Shown here: piece after piece, positions 16,132 to 24,848 of the stretch | Layout of the letters: the number at the start of each line of letters is the position of its first letter | Numbering within the stretch: the first letter of the stretch is position 1 | Assembly (NCBI RefSeq): GCF_036206005.1 | Contig: NZ_CP108143.1 | Coordinates: 6,849,501 to 6,913,500, forward strand | DNA length: 64,000 nucleotides | Reading direction: 5' to 3' | DNA from: Streptomyces sp. NBC_00178 | Lineage (GTDB): Bacteria; Actinomycetota; Actinomycetes; Streptomycetales; Streptomycetaceae | Translations under genes and position numbers: made by a program | The notes under the pieces: model-generated | Databases searched by the model: none | What the model saw: the letters and a program-made list of their open reading frames with translations, nothing else | What the model was told of the DNA's origin: nothing

Positions 16132-17862
16132 GTGACGACGAGGGGCCCCTCAGCATCGCTGGAAGCCGATGCCGCCTATCAGGACGAACTTCCTGTGCGG
16201 CGTCGGCAGCCGGGGAACGTGGTCATCCGGTGGCTGACGACCACCGACCACAAGACGATCGGCACGCTCTACCTGCTCACGTCGTTCGCGTTCTTCCTCT
16301 TCGGTGGCATCCTCGCCCTCGTGATGCGGGCCGAGCTGGCTCGGCCGGGCATTCAGATCATGTCGAACGAGCAGTACAACCAGGCGTTCACGATGCACGG
16401 CACGATCATGCTGCTGATGTTCGCGACGCCGCTCTTCGCCGGATTCACGAACTGGATCATGCCGCTGCAGATCGGCGCGCCCGACGTGGCGTTCCCGCGG
16501 CTGAACATGTTCGCGTACTGGCTGTACCTCTTCGGCTCGCTCATCGCGGTGGCCGGCTTCCTCACGCCCCAGGGTGCTGCCGACTTCGGCTGGTTCGCCT
16601 ACTCCCCGCTCACCGACACGGTGCACTCGCCCGGCATCGGCGCCGATCTGTGGATCATGGGTCTGGCCTTCTCCGGGTTCGGCACGATCCTCGGTTCGGT
16701 CAACTTCGTCACCACGATCATCTGCATGCGCGCCCCCGGCATGACGATGTTCCGCATGCCGATCTTCGTCTGGAACGTCCTGCTGACCGCTGTACTGGTC
16801 CTGCTGGCCTTCCCGGTCCTGGCCGCCGCGCTCTTCGCACTCGAAGTCGACCGTAAATTCGGCGCCCACGTATTCGACGCCGCGAACGGCGGCGCGTTGC
16901 TGTGGCAGCACCTCTTCTGGTTCTTCGGCCACCCGGAGGTGTACATCATCGCCCTGCCGTTCTTCGGAATCGTCACCGAGATCATCCCGGTGTTCAGCCG
17001 AAAGCCGATCTTCGGTTACGTCGGACTGATCAGCGCCACGATCGCCATCGCGGGGCTCTCCGTCACGGTCTGGGCGCACCACATGTACGTGACGGGCGGT
17101 GTCCTGCTGCCGTTCTTCTCCTTCATGACCTTCCTCATCGCGGTACCCACCGGTGTGAAGTTCTTCAACTGGATCGGCACCATGTGGAAGGGCTCGCTGT
17201 CCTTCGAGACACCGATGCTCTGGTCGATCGGATTCCTCGTGACCTTCCTCTTCGGCGGTCTCACCGGGGTGATCCTCGCGTCGCCCCCGCTCGACTTCCA
17301 CGTCTCGGACTCCTATTTCGTCGTCGCGCACTTCCACTACGTCGTATTCGGCACCGTGGTCTTCGCGATGTTCGCCGGGTTCCACTTCTGGTGGCCGAAG
17401 TTCACCGGCAAGATGCTGGACGAGCGGCTCGGGAAGATGACCTTCTGGACGCTGTTCCTGGGCTTCCACGGCACCTTCCTGGTGCAGCACTGGCTCGGCG
17501 CCGAGGGCATGCCCCGCCGGTACGCGGACTACCTCGCGGTCGACGGCTTCACCGCCCTGAACACGGTCTCCTCGATCGCCTCGTTCGTGCTCGGCTTGTC
17601 GATGCTGCCCTTCCTCTACAACGTGTGGAGGACGGCCAAGTACGGCAAGCAGATCGAGGTCGACGACCCCTGGGGCTTCGGGCGCTCCCTCGAATGGGCG
17701 ACGTCCTGCCCGCCGCCGCGTCACAACTTCCTGACCCTTCCGCGGATCAGGTCCGAATCGCCGGCGTTCGACCTGCACTACCCGGGAGTCCGGGCCATCG
17801 AGGACGCGACGAACCTCCCCTCCGAGTCCGTCACGGTCGCTCCCGGGGACAAGCAGGAATAG
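16132..17862 (+). CDS. ctaD: Cytochrome c oxidase subunit I (aa3 type), stand-alone copy
   Basis: 576-aa, about 12-helix haem-copper oxidase subunit I that reduces O2 and pumps protons. All redox ligands are present: His89 (FTMHG, low-spin haem), His267 and Tyr271 in FGHPEVY (CuB and cross-linked Tyr), His316-His317 in WAHHMY (CuB), and His400/His402 in AHFHY (haems a3 and a). GAAGGAG precedes the GTG start. Unlike the usual actinobacterial locus there is no ctaC, ctaE, ctaF or qcr gene next to it, so this is probably a paralogue that swaps into the main oxidase under some condition. A small gene follows after 36 bp, likely co-transcribed. Confidence 0.95.
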   Translation: MTTRGPSASLEADAAYQDELPVRRRQPGNVVIRWLTTTDHKTIGTLYLLTSFAFFLFGGILALVMRAELARPGIQIMSNEQYNQAFTMHGTIMLLMFATPLFAGFTNWIMPLQIGAPDVAFPRLNMFAYWLYLFGSLIAVAGFLTPQGAADFGWFAYSPLTDTVHSPGIGADLWIMGLAFSGFGTILGSVNFVTTIICMRAPGMTMFRMPIFVWNVLLTAVLVLLAFPVLAAALFALEVDRKFGAHVFDAANGGALLWQHLFWFFGHPEVYIIALPFFGIVTEIIPVFSRKPIFGYVGLISATIAIAGLSVTVWAHHMYVTGGVLLPFFSFMTFLIAVPTGVKFFNWIGTMWKGSLSFETPMLWSIGFLVTFLFGGLTGVILASPPLDFHVSDSYFVVAHFHYVVFGTVVFAMFAGFHFWWPKFTGKMLDERLGKMTFWTLFLGFHGTFLVQHWLGAEGMPRRYADYLAVDGFTALNTVSSIASFVLGLSMLPFLYNVWRTAKYGKQIEVDDPWGFGRSLEWATSCPPPRHNFLTLPRIRSESPAFDLHYPGVRAIEDATNLPSESVTVAPGDKQE

Positions 17863-17898
17863 AGACCCGGGGCTCCGGCCCGTGGAGAGGAGGACGGT

Positions 17899-18240
17899 GT
17901 GAAACCCGACAAGGAGAGTGCCCGGGGCCTTGCCCAGGTGGAGGGCTACCTCCTCTGGAACGCCGAGGTCGACGAGGCGCGCCGCCAGGCACGGCGTTTC
18001 ACCGACGCACTGCCCTGGCTCACCACCGCCCAGCGCGAGGACGTCGAGCGCGTCTACGTCACGGACAGGGTGGCGCTCTGCAGGGACACACTCACCAGGA
18101 TCGCCGGTCGCGCCGTCGAACTCCGGGGTGAGTACACCGCACGCTACGACCGGCTCAGGGCGCGTTGCGTGGCCCTGTCCGTCCTGACCGTCGGCGCGGT
18201 GAGCGGCACCTGCGCCGCGCTGACGGTCATCGGCCGCTGA
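17899..18240 (+). CDS. Small membrane protein downstream of ctaD
   Basis: 113 aa. The N-terminal 85 residues are charged and helical; the C-terminal segment (about 91-111, VALSVLTVGAVSGTCAALTVI) is a single membrane helix. GTG start with a GGAGAGGAGG site, 36 bp after ctaD. Co-occurrence suggests a membrane-tethered partner or assembly/stability factor for the extra oxidase subunit; this is inferred from position only. No cysteine or histidine cluster for metal binding is seen. Confidence 0.75.
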   Translation: MKPDKESARGLAQVEGYLLWNAEVDEARRQARRFTDALPWLTTAQREDVERVYVTDRVALCRDTLTRIAGRAVELRGEYTARYDRLRARCVALSVLTVGAVSGTCAALTVIGR

Positions 18241-18247
18241 CACCGCG

Positions 18248-18283
18248 CCCTCGGGCGCCCGGATCCGCCCGGGCGCCCGAGGG
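18248..18283. terminator. Strong convergent terminator
   Basis: Perfect 15-bp arms (18248-18262 and 18269-18283, CCCTCGGGCGCCCGG) with a 6-base loop, 7 bp after the small membrane gene and before the converging VOC gene. Confidence 0.8.
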
Positions 18284-18298
18284 TGCCGCCCTGTCCCC

Positions 18299-18676
18299 TC
18301 AGTGGCGCACCAGGCAGAACGGATGCCCCGCCGGATCCGCGAAGATCCGCCAGCCCCGGGTGTCCGGCCCCCCGTCGAGCAGGGCCGCCCCCAGACCCAG
18401 GACGAGTTCCGTCGCACGGTCCAGGTCGGCGACACCGAAGTCCAGGTGGGACTGCTGGGGGTGGGCGGGGTCCGGCCACTGCGGGGGCCGGTACCCCTGG
18501 ACCCGCTGGAAACAGAGGACGAAGCCCGTCGGGGTGTGGACGGTGGCCCACTCCTCACTCAGGGCCCATCGTCCGTCGGGCCGGTCGGCCGTTCCGCCGA
18601 GCAACTCGGCGTAGAAGCGTGCCAGCAGCGCCGGATCAGGACAGTCCAGCACCACACACTGCAGTTCGGCGATCAT
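18299..18676 (-). CDS. VOC (glyoxalase/bleomycin-resistance fold) protein
   Basis: 125 aa from ATG 18676. Two paired beta-alpha-beta-beta-beta modules: the first opens ELQCVVLDCPDPALLARFYAELLG, the second HLDFGVADLDRATELVLGLGA and ends FADPAGHPFCLV, the usual VOC finish. Such stand-alone domains bind small hydrophobic compounds or metals; no specific substrate can be named. Monocistronic, facing the ctaD pair. Confidence 0.8.
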   Translation of the reverse strand: MIAELQCVVLDCPDPALLARFYAELLGGTADRPDGRWALSEEWATVHTPTGFVLCFQRVQGYRPPQWPDPAHPQQSHLDFGVADLDRATELVLGLGAALLDGGPDTRGWRIFADPAGHPFCLVRH

Positions 18677-18830
18677 GCGCCGAATCCTAGGACGCGCACC
18701 CGCGCGCCGCCCGCTCGCACGCCCGGCGCACAACCGACGGGCCTCGCGCCCTTCTGTACGTGCTGCACCTTCTCGCACAGCTTGCTCGGTGCACGGGCGA
18801 CGACCCGCGCCGGTCGTGGGTGCCGCGCCC

Positions 18831-19050
18831 ATGCCCCGGATTCCCGTCAGCGGTAACCCCCGTGGTCTCGCGGTGTGGCCCGACGGCTCGCGTGTGTACG
18901 TCGCCGACTACTCCGGTAACAGTGTGTCGGTGCTCCCGGCCTCCATCGGCTCCACACCGACGTCCCCAACACCGGTCCGGGCAGAGCCACTTCGGCCGAG
19001 GTCACCGCGAGCCTGCCGGTCGGCACCATCGCGACCGGGCTCTCGCCCCG
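18831..19050 (+). pseudogene. Frameshifted fragment of a YVTN beta-propeller gene
   Basis: In one forward frame 18840-18938 encodes GNPRGLAVWPDGSRVYVADY followed by SGNSVSVLP, a clear YVTN-type propeller blade. About 60 bp later the next blade continues in another frame (from 19001: VTASLPVGTIATGLSP). The two halves are out of register, there is no start or signal peptide, and the rest of the propeller is missing. The remaining sequence 19051-19299 and 18677-18830 contains nothing I can support. Confidence 0.6.
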
Positions 19051-19299
19051 GCTGCACGGCCTCGGGCGGCACCGTCGTCCGCACCTTCGCGGACCTCGTC
19101 GACAGCGCCGTCGCCACCGCAGGTTTCAAGGTCCCGCCGTCGCGGCTCAGCCTCGGTCGGTTCGCGGTCGAGGCCGCCCGTACGGCATTGTCCCCGGACG
19201 GCGCCGACCCTGCCGACGACACGTCGTCGGCGTCCTGCGTGGTGATCTCCCTGCCGCCGGTCACCTGCTGACCCGTCGTACGTGCCGGTCGGCCGCCCG

Positions 19300-20889
19300 T
19301 CAGAGCGCGGTGCCGAAGTTCTGTGTCCAGACCGGCCCCCCGGACGAGTCCTCCCGGCCGATCCCGATCTCCTTGAAGGCACAGTTGAGGATGTTGGCCC
19401 GGTGTCCTTCGCTGTTCATCCAGGCCTCCATCACCGCCTCCGGGGTCTGCTGGCCCTTCGCGATGTTCTCGCCGTACGTGCTCCACCGGTATCCGGCCGC
19501 GGTGATACGGGCGCCCGGGTCCGTGCCGTCCGGCGAGGTGTGGGAGAAGTAGTCCCGCGCCACCATGTCGGCCGAGTGCCGGGACGCGGCGGTCGTGAGC
19601 TTGCTGTTGCTCGTCACCGGTGAGCAACCAGCCTTGGAACGTTCGGAGTTGACCAGGTCGACGACCTCGTCTGCGACCGACGGCGCGGCCGGCGGCGGCT
19701 TCGGCGCGGCTGCGGGCGCGGAGGAGGGCGTGCGCGGCTTCGGCGCCTTGCGGGGAGTCGGCGACGCGCTGCGGCTCGGGGACGCGGACGGTTTCGCGGA
19801 GGGCGACGGTGACGGTGAGGCCGACGACGCTGACGGCGAGGGTGATACCGAAGGGGACTGAGGAGACGTGGCCGTGTCCGAGGGGCCGCTGAGAGGAGAG
19901 ACGGCGGTCGACGGTCCTTCACCGTCGTCGTCCGTGTAGAGGTGGACGACCGCCCCGCCCGCCCCGAGCACGCCGACCGCCACCAGCCCCGCCACGACCG
20001 TGGTGCGCCGCCGCCGGCGAGCCCCGTCCCGGCGTCGCTCGGCCCGGCCGGGACCCGACAGGGCGGTGGTTCCCGCCACGGGCAGGAAGGCCGCAGGCAG
20101 GATGTCGGTCGCAGGGCCTGCGACCGACGCCGCCACGGGTACCAGCGCGAGTCCGACCAGGAGGCCCTCCGCCGGAACCAGGCCCGAGCGGTGCCCCGCG
20201 CACACCGTGCACTCACGTGCGTGCCGCGCCAGGCGCTTGCGCCAGAGGGCGGAGGGCGTCCCGTCCCACCGGGCCGTCAGGTCCTCGAGGAGGACACAGC
20301 CCGGTTCGGCCGTGAGAGCGCGGACCACGATCCGGGCGGCTTCGAGCCGCTCCTTCATCCGCTGGACGCGCACAGCGGTGTGCTGGGGCGAGAGGTCGAG
20401 GGCGCACGCGACCTCGGCCCGGGTCAGCTCGCCGGCCGTCTCCAGCCACCAGAGCGACACCAGCTCCCGGTCCTCTTCGTCCAGCCACCGGGTGGCCTCG
20501 GCGGCCTCCCGGCGCTGTCCCGTCAGGCCCAGCCGGACGATCGTCAGCTCGACGAAGTCGGCGGCGGGATCGACGACGTCGTACGCGTCCTCCATGGGGT
20601 CCGCGGATATGTCCCCGGACCCGCGCCGACGCCAGTGCCCGCGTATCTCGTTCATCGTGATGGCCACGAACCAGGACCGGAAGCTCTTGGGGGAGCGGAG
20701 TGAGGGCAGGCCGTTGAGCATGCGCAGCACGCTGTCCTGGACCACGTCGTCCACATCGGTGTGCCCGTTGAGGGCACGGCCCACGATGTTGTAGACGAGC
20801 GGCAGATAGGACGCCACGAGCGCGTCCTGTGCCTGAGCGTCTCCCTTCTGAGCCGCTTTGATCAACGCCGTCTCGCGTGCCTCGCCCAT
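19300..20889 (-). CDS. Sigma-70 family factor fused to a membrane segment and exported CAP (SCP/PR1) domain
   Basis: 529 aa, one unbroken frame. Region 2 spans about 15-90 (core binding; DVDDVVQDSVLRML; SFRSWFVAITMNEIRGHW) and region 4 about 125-195 (ELTRAEVACALDLSPQHTAVRVQRMKERL). At 223-230 lies H-x3-C-x2-C (HARECTVC), the zinc motif of anti-sigma factors. A hydrophobic stretch 241-275, an arginine cluster and a clear membrane helix (about 296-316) follow. Then comes a Ser/Pro/Thr linker (about 324-404) and a CAP domain (about 405-527; FSHTSPDG, GENIAKG, WMNSEGHRANIL). This suggests a membrane-held sigma factor with an extracytoplasmic sensor, perhaps released by proteolysis. ATG 20889 is chosen; an upstream in-frame GTG exists. 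Confidence 0.88.
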   Translation of the reverse strand: MGEARETALIKAAQKGDAQAQDALVASYLPLVYNIVGRALNGHTDVDDVVQDSVLRMLNGLPSLRSPKSFRSWFVAITMNEIRGHWRRRGSGDISADPMEDAYDVVDPAADFVELTIVRLGLTGQRREAAEATRWLDEEDRELVSLWWLETAGELTRAEVACALDLSPQHTAVRVQRMKERLEAARIVVRALTAEPGCVLLEDLTARWDGTPSALWRKRLARHARECTVCAGHRSGLVPAEGLLVGLALVPVAASVAGPATDILPAAFLPVAGTTALSGPGRAERRRDGARRRRRTTVVAGLVAVGVLGAGGAVVHLYTDDDGEGPSTAVSPLSGPSDTATSPQSPSVSPSPSASSASPSPSPSAKPSASPSRSASPTPRKAPKPRTPSSAPAAAPKPPPAAPSVADEVVDLVNSERSKAGCSPVTSNSKLTTAASRHSADMVARDYFSHTSPDGTDPGARITAAGYRWSTYGENIAKGQQTPEAVMEAWMNSEGHRANILNCAFKEIGIGREDSSGGPVWTQNFGTAL

Positions 20890-21075
20890 GCTGTGCTCAC
20901 TCTTCCGGGATCCTGTTCCGTCACTTCCCACACTCGGGAGACGCCGTGCGGCGGGGACGATAACAGTAATCCGGTCACGTGCTCGAAATCCGCTCCCGGT
21001 TCCGTGCTCGCGTGGCCGCGTCCGGCCCCCGACGGATCGGCGGCCGCGGGATCCGGCGCCGCGTACCCGGACGCG

Positions 21076-21114
21076 GCCGAGGCGCCGACCCGCTGGAGCG
21101 GGTGGCGCCTCGGC
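21076..21114 (-). terminator. Hairpin after the antitoxin-like gene
   Basis: A 17-bp stem with one bulged base (arms 21076-21093 and 21098-21114, 4-base loop) lies 14 bp past the stop of the 64-aa gene on the minus strand and upstream of the sigma-CAP gene. Confidence 0.7.
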
Positions 21115-21128
21115 CGGTCGGGTACGGG

Positions 21129-21323
21129 TCAGGAACGATGCGGGTCGTCCCGGTCGGATTCGTTGCCGAGCTGCTGCTTGAGCTTGTCCTGGCCGGTGTC
21201 GACGTGCTTGGCGTACTTGCCCCCGGTCCGGTCGTCGATCATGTCGCCGCCTTTGTCGACGCCCTTCCCGGCCTGGTCCTCGTGGCCCTTCAGCATCTTC
21301 TTGATCTTGTCCATCGCGGACAT
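21129..21323 (-). CDS. Small MT0933/Rv0909-type antitoxin-like protein
   Basis: 64 aa, highly charged, resembling Pfam MT0933_antitox proteins: MDKIKKMLKGHEDQAGKGVD, then a GGDMIDDRTGGKYAKHVD segment. AGGAGG lies 7 bp before ATG 21323. In mycobacteria such proteins pair with a START-like toxin encoded next door; no such toxin gene is adjacent here. In Streptomyces these short proteins are common without a partner and may instead be stress-related. Function uncertain. Confidence 0.75.
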   Translation of the reverse strand: MSAMDKIKKMLKGHEDQAGKGVDKGGDMIDDRTGGKYAKHVDTGQDKLKQQLGNESDRDDPHRS

Positions 21324-21481
21324 GCGGGTCCTCCTAGGCTCGGCTTCCCCCACCCGTCCAGGGTCACCGCACATCGCCCGCCCCGCATCCGCGAGCTCGC
21401 CGTCGCGGTCCCGAGGGGGCCGCGACGTGTGAAGCGCCGCCGGATGGGCACATACCGGGTTACCTGGAGGAGGTGGTGGCC

Positions 21482-21577
21482 GTGGGCCGCATCCAGATCG
21501 TCCGCCGTCCGCAGCCCCCCACGGGGCCGCCCCCGCTCGACCTGCGCACACCGTCCGGCAGGCCTCTGCCGTACTGA
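21482..21577 (+). CDS. Possible 31-aa proline/arginine-rich small protein
   Basis: GTG 21482 follows an excellent GGAGGAGG site at 8 bp spacing and encodes MGRIQIVRRPQPPTGPPP, then LDLRTPSGRPLPY and a stop. It lies 62 bp upstream of the DUF574 methyltransferase gene in the same direction. Nothing else is seen in the 21324-21639 gap. No homologue known to me; it could be a leader peptide or spurious. Confidence 0.35.
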   Translation: MGRIQIVRRPQPPTGPPPLDLRTPSGRPLPY

Positions 21578-21639
21578 CCGTCCCGCTGTCCCGGACGCGC
21601 ACCGGTTCCCCGCGGACGAGGTGGGTGTGAGGGGTACAC

Positions 21640-22443
21640 ATGAGCGATGACCGAGAGCCGCCCACCGACCGGCTGCAGACGGACCGGGCACACTCGGCCC
21701 GCGTCTGGAACTACCTGCTGGGCGGCAAGGACAACTACCCCGCCGATGCCGAGGCCGGCGAGATGATCATCGAGGCATTCCCCGACATCGCGGGCATCGC
21801 GCGGGATCAGCGGGCCTTCCTCGCACGCGCCGTGCGCCACCTGACCGGCGAGGCGGGAGTCCGGCAGTTCCTCGACATCGGAACCGGGCTGCCCACCGCG
21901 AACAACACCCACGAGGTCGCTCAGTGGATGGCCCCCGAGTCGCGGGTCGTCTACGTCGACAACGACCCGCTGGTGCTCACCCACGCCCGGGCGCTCCTGA
22001 CCAGCACCCCTGAGGGCGCGTGTGCCTACGTGGACGCCGATGTGCGCGACACCGCCCTCGTCCTGCGGGAAGCGGCCCGGACCCTCGACCTGGGCGAACC
22101 CGTGGGTCTGACACTGCTCGGGATCATGGGTCAGCTGCCCGACGAGGAGGACCCGTGGGGGCTGGTCGGGCGTCTGCTGGCGGCCCTTCCGTCCGGAAGC
22201 CACCTGGTCCTCGCCGACGGGACGGACACGAGCGACAGGATGACGCGCGCCATCGAGGCGTACAACGCCCATTCCGCGAGCTCGTACCACCTGCGGAGCC
22301 CGGCACGGATCGCCGAATTCTTCCACGGGCTCGAACTGGTCGAGCCCGGCGTCGTCCGGACGTCGCGGTGGCGGCCCGATCCCGTCAGCGGAGCGGATCC
22401 GCCGTCGAGTCACGCGGTCTGCGGGGTGGGACGCAAGCCCTGA
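21640..22443 (+). CDS. DUF574-type SAM-dependent methyltransferase
   Basis: 267 aa, S-adenosylmethionine methyltransferase family PF04672 (DUF574), abundant in Streptomyces. Family signatures: ARVWNYLLGGKDNYPAD near the N-terminus, the SAM-binding FLDIGTGLPT motif (about 78-87), VVYVDNDPLVLTHARAL with the acidic residue contacting SAM ribose, and a C-terminal WRPD segment. Substrates are unknown for the family. A second member is at 29835-30650. Confidence 0.9.
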   Translation: MSDDREPPTDRLQTDRAHSARVWNYLLGGKDNYPADAEAGEMIIEAFPDIAGIARDQRAFLARAVRHLTGEAGVRQFLDIGTGLPTANNTHEVAQWMAPESRVVYVDNDPLVLTHARALLTSTPEGACAYVDADVRDTALVLREAARTLDLGEPVGLTLLGIMGQLPDEEDPWGLVGRLLAALPSGSHLVLADGTDTSDRMTRAIEAYNAHSASSYHLRSPARIAEFFHGLELVEPGVVRTSRWRPDPVSGADPPSSHAVCGVGRKP

Positions 22444-22476
22444 GACCCCCGACCGGCGCGGCGTAAGCTCCGGAGC

Positions 22477-23766
22477 ATGATCGACCAATCGGCGCACGCC
22501 CCGTCCGCCCGGCAGACGAACTGGGCCGGCAACATCACCTTCGGCGCGAAGCGTCTCCACACACCCGCGACCGTGGCCGAACTCCAGGACGTCGTGGCCG
22601 CGGGAAGTGCGGTGCGGGCGCTGGGCACCGGCCACTCCTTCAACACGGTGGCCGACACGACGGGCGACCTCGTCTCGGTGGCCGGGCTGCCCCGATCCGT
22701 CGAGATCGACACGGACGCCGCGACCGCGACGGTGAGCGCCGGGCTGCGCTTCGGGGAGCTGACGGGCGAACTGCACCGCAGCGGCTTCGCCCTGCACAAC
22801 CTGGGCTCGCTGCCCCACATCTCCGTGGCCGGTGCCTGCGCCACCGGGACCCACGGCTCGGGGGTGGGCAACCGCGCCCTCCCCGGTGCCGTGAGGGCCC
22901 TGGAGTTCGTCACCGCCGACGGCCGGCTCGTCTCCCTGGAGCGGGGGGACGCCGACTTCGCCGGCGCGGTGGTCTCCCTGGGGGCCCTGGGGGTGGTGAC
23001 CCGTCTGACCCTGGACCTCGTGCCGGCGTTCGAAGTCCAGCAATGGGTGTACGAGGGGCTCCCGCAGGACAGGCTCCTGGGCCGGTTCGACGAGGTGATG
23101 TCCGAGGCCTACAGCGTCAGCCTGTTCACCGGATGGCACGGCGGAGCCATCGACCAGGTGTGGCTCAAGCGGCAGGTCGACGAACAGGGGCCCCGCAGTG
23201 CCCCGCAGACGTGGCACGGTGCGGAGCTCGCCGGGGGTCCCCGGCATCCGGTGCCCGGCATGGCGGCGGAACACTGCACGCAGCAGCACGGCGTCCCCGG
23301 CCCCTGGCACGCGCGCCTTCCCCACTTCCGGCTCGAATTCACGCCCAGCAACGGCGACGAGCTGCAATCCGAGTACTTCGTCGACCGGCGCGACGCCGTA
23401 GCGGCCTACGAGGCCCTGGACCGGGTCCGGGAGCGCTTCTCGCATCTGCTCCAGATCGGTGAGATACGCACCGTGGCCCGCGACGACCTGTGGCTCAGCC
23501 CGGCCGAGGGCCGTGACTCGGTGGCCTTCCACTTCACCTGGGTGCCGGACACCGCGGCGGTGACCCCCGTCCTCGGGATCATCGAGGAAGCCCTCGCTCC
23601 CTTCCGTGCCAGGCCGCACTGGGGCAAGGTGTTCACGACTCCGCCCGCCGCACTGCGCGAGCTGTACGGCCACCACGCGGACTTCGAGCGGCTGACCCGC
23701 CGGTACGACCCCGCAGGCACGTTCCGGAACGACTTCCTGGCCCGCCACTTCCCCCGCGCCGCCTGA
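22477..23766 (+). CDS. aldO: Alditol oxidase (FAD-linked, VAO family)
   Basis: 429 aa, matching Streptomyces alditol oxidase in length and order: an N-terminal FAD-binding domain with GTGHSFN (His53 equivalent to the histidine that binds FAD covalently) and SVAGACATGTHGSG, then the ALO-type substrate domain with a C-terminal HWGKVF segment. The expected reaction oxidises xylitol, sorbitol or related polyols at C1 to the aldose with O2, giving H2O2; an L-gulono/arabinono-lactone oxidase activity is a weaker alternative. It starts 34 bp after the methyltransferase gene, perhaps co-transcribed. Confidence 0.88.
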   Translation: MIDQSAHAPSARQTNWAGNITFGAKRLHTPATVAELQDVVAAGSAVRALGTGHSFNTVADTTGDLVSVAGLPRSVEIDTDAATATVSAGLRFGELTGELHRSGFALHNLGSLPHISVAGACATGTHGSGVGNRALPGAVRALEFVTADGRLVSLERGDADFAGAVVSLGALGVVTRLTLDLVPAFEVQQWVYEGLPQDRLLGRFDEVMSEAYSVSLFTGWHGGAIDQVWLKRQVDEQGPRSAPQTWHGAELAGGPRHPVPGMAAEHCTQQHGVPGPWHARLPHFRLEFTPSNGDELQSEYFVDRRDAVAAYEALDRVRERFSHLLQIGEIRTVARDDLWLSPAEGRDSVAFHFTWVPDTAAVTPVLGIIEEALAPFRARPHWGKVFTTPPAALRELYGHHADFERLTRRYDPAGTFRNDFLARHFPRAA

Positions 23767-23791
23767 GACGGGGGCGCGGTCCCGGCGGCGT

Positions 23792-24790
23792 TCAGCCGGG
23801 CTCGGCCTGCGGCGTGTCCGGCCCGCCCTCCCGCACGGGACGCGGGGCGAGTTCCTCCACGAGGGCGGCCAGTTCCTCGCAGGCCACCTCCGTCTCGTGC
23901 CGGATGTTGTTGTGCTCCGTGACGATCGCGGCCAGCAGCAGGGCGGTGAGCGCCACGCAGCCGTTGAGGATGCACAGGTTGAACATGACCTCGAGCACCG
24001 AGTGATTGGCGAACGGCCCGGCCGAATCGGTACCGGCGATGATCGCCACGACGGAGATCAGCAGTGCGCACGGGGCGCTGCCCGGCAGCTGGAAACGCAG
24101 GGCGGCCCAGATGAGTACCGGGAAGACGAGATAGAGCATGGACAGCTCGCTCATGGTCGCGATGGCCGTCGAGGCGACCGTCACGACCGCGAGCGCGGTG
24201 GCCTCCGCCCATCTGTCGTCCAGCCGGGGCCGCCGCAGTCTCCGCAGGACCAGCAGGAGGGGGGTGACCGTGAGCACCCCCATCGCGTCACCCGCCCACC
24301 AGGCCGACCAGACCTGCCAGAACTGGTCACCGGGGAGTCCTCCACTGAGCCACTGGACTCCCGCGCCCACCGTGGCGCTGATGGTCATGCCACCGAGGGC
24401 GCCGAGGAAGACGAGCGCCACCCCGTCGCGCAGCCGGTCCAGCTCGGGACGGAACCCCACGGCCCGCAGCGCGAGGAACGAGCACAGCGGGGCCAAGGCG
24501 CTGCCCGCCGCGACGGCGACTCCCCAGAAAGTGGGGCTGTCGCTCATCGAGAGCACCGTGACCAGGGCGCCGATGGCGATCCCGGGCCAGATGCGGGCAC
24601 CCAGGTGGAGCAGGGCCGCGACGGCGATACCGGACGGCGGCCACAGCGGGGTGACCACCGAGCTCTGGACCTGGACCTCGCGGAGAAGCCCGAGCTGCCC
24701 GGACCCGTAGTAGACGGCGGCGATGCCCAGCATCTGCGCGACGATCACGGCCCGGCGTCTGGATTCCTCGCTGCGGATCACGCACCTCAT
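23792..24790 (-). CDS. MASE1-domain integral membrane sensor
   Basis: About 332 aa with eight or so membrane helices forming a MASE1 sensor (signature LWPPSGIAVAALLHLG near the N-terminus and WWAGDAMGVLTVTPLLLVL in the middle). A short cytosolic helix with ETEVACEELAALVEEL ends the protein. MASE1 is normally fused to a kinase, cyclase or SpoIIE output, but here no output domain follows. The SpoIIE gene immediately upstream on the same strand probably supplies it. Start ambiguous between ATG 24790 and GTG 24826; neither has a good ribosome site, consistent with coupling to the upstream gene. Confidence 0.85.
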   Translation of the reverse strand: MRCVIRSEESRRRAVIVAQMLGIAAVYYGSGQLGLLREVQVQSSVVTPLWPPSGIAVAALLHLGARIWPGIAIGALVTVLSMSDSPTFWGVAVAAGSALAPLCSFLALRAVGFRPELDRLRDGVALVFLGALGGMTISATVGAGVQWLSGGLPGDQFWQVWSAWWAGDAMGVLTVTPLLLVLRRLRRPRLDDRWAEATALAVVTVASTAIATMSELSMLYLVFPVLIWAALRFQLPGSAPCALLISVVAIIAGTDSAGPFANHSVLEVMFNLCILNGCVALTALLLAAIVTEHNNIRHETEVACEELAALVEELAPRPVREGGPDTPQAEPG

Positions 24791-24848
24791 CAGACACCGC
24801 CCGCGGCGGCGGGGCGGTCGTGACACGCTCGGCCGGTCGTCGGCCCGG

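Noticed and set aside
14570..16156. 528-residue reading of the reductase gene with a long N-terminal extension
   Set aside because: The extension is antisense to the lysozyme gene; ATG 15229 has a GGAAGG site directly before MKIGIIGAGNIGG.
16150..18558. Long minus-strand open frame (about 800 codons) opposite ctaD
   Set aside because: Antisense of a fully supported ctaD gene; Arg/Glu/Asp-rich repetitive translation with no domain, a common artefact of high third-position GC.
21460..23748. Minus-strand open frame of about 760 codons opposite DUF574 and aldO
   Set aside because: Antisense shadow of two recognised genes; no domain similarity.
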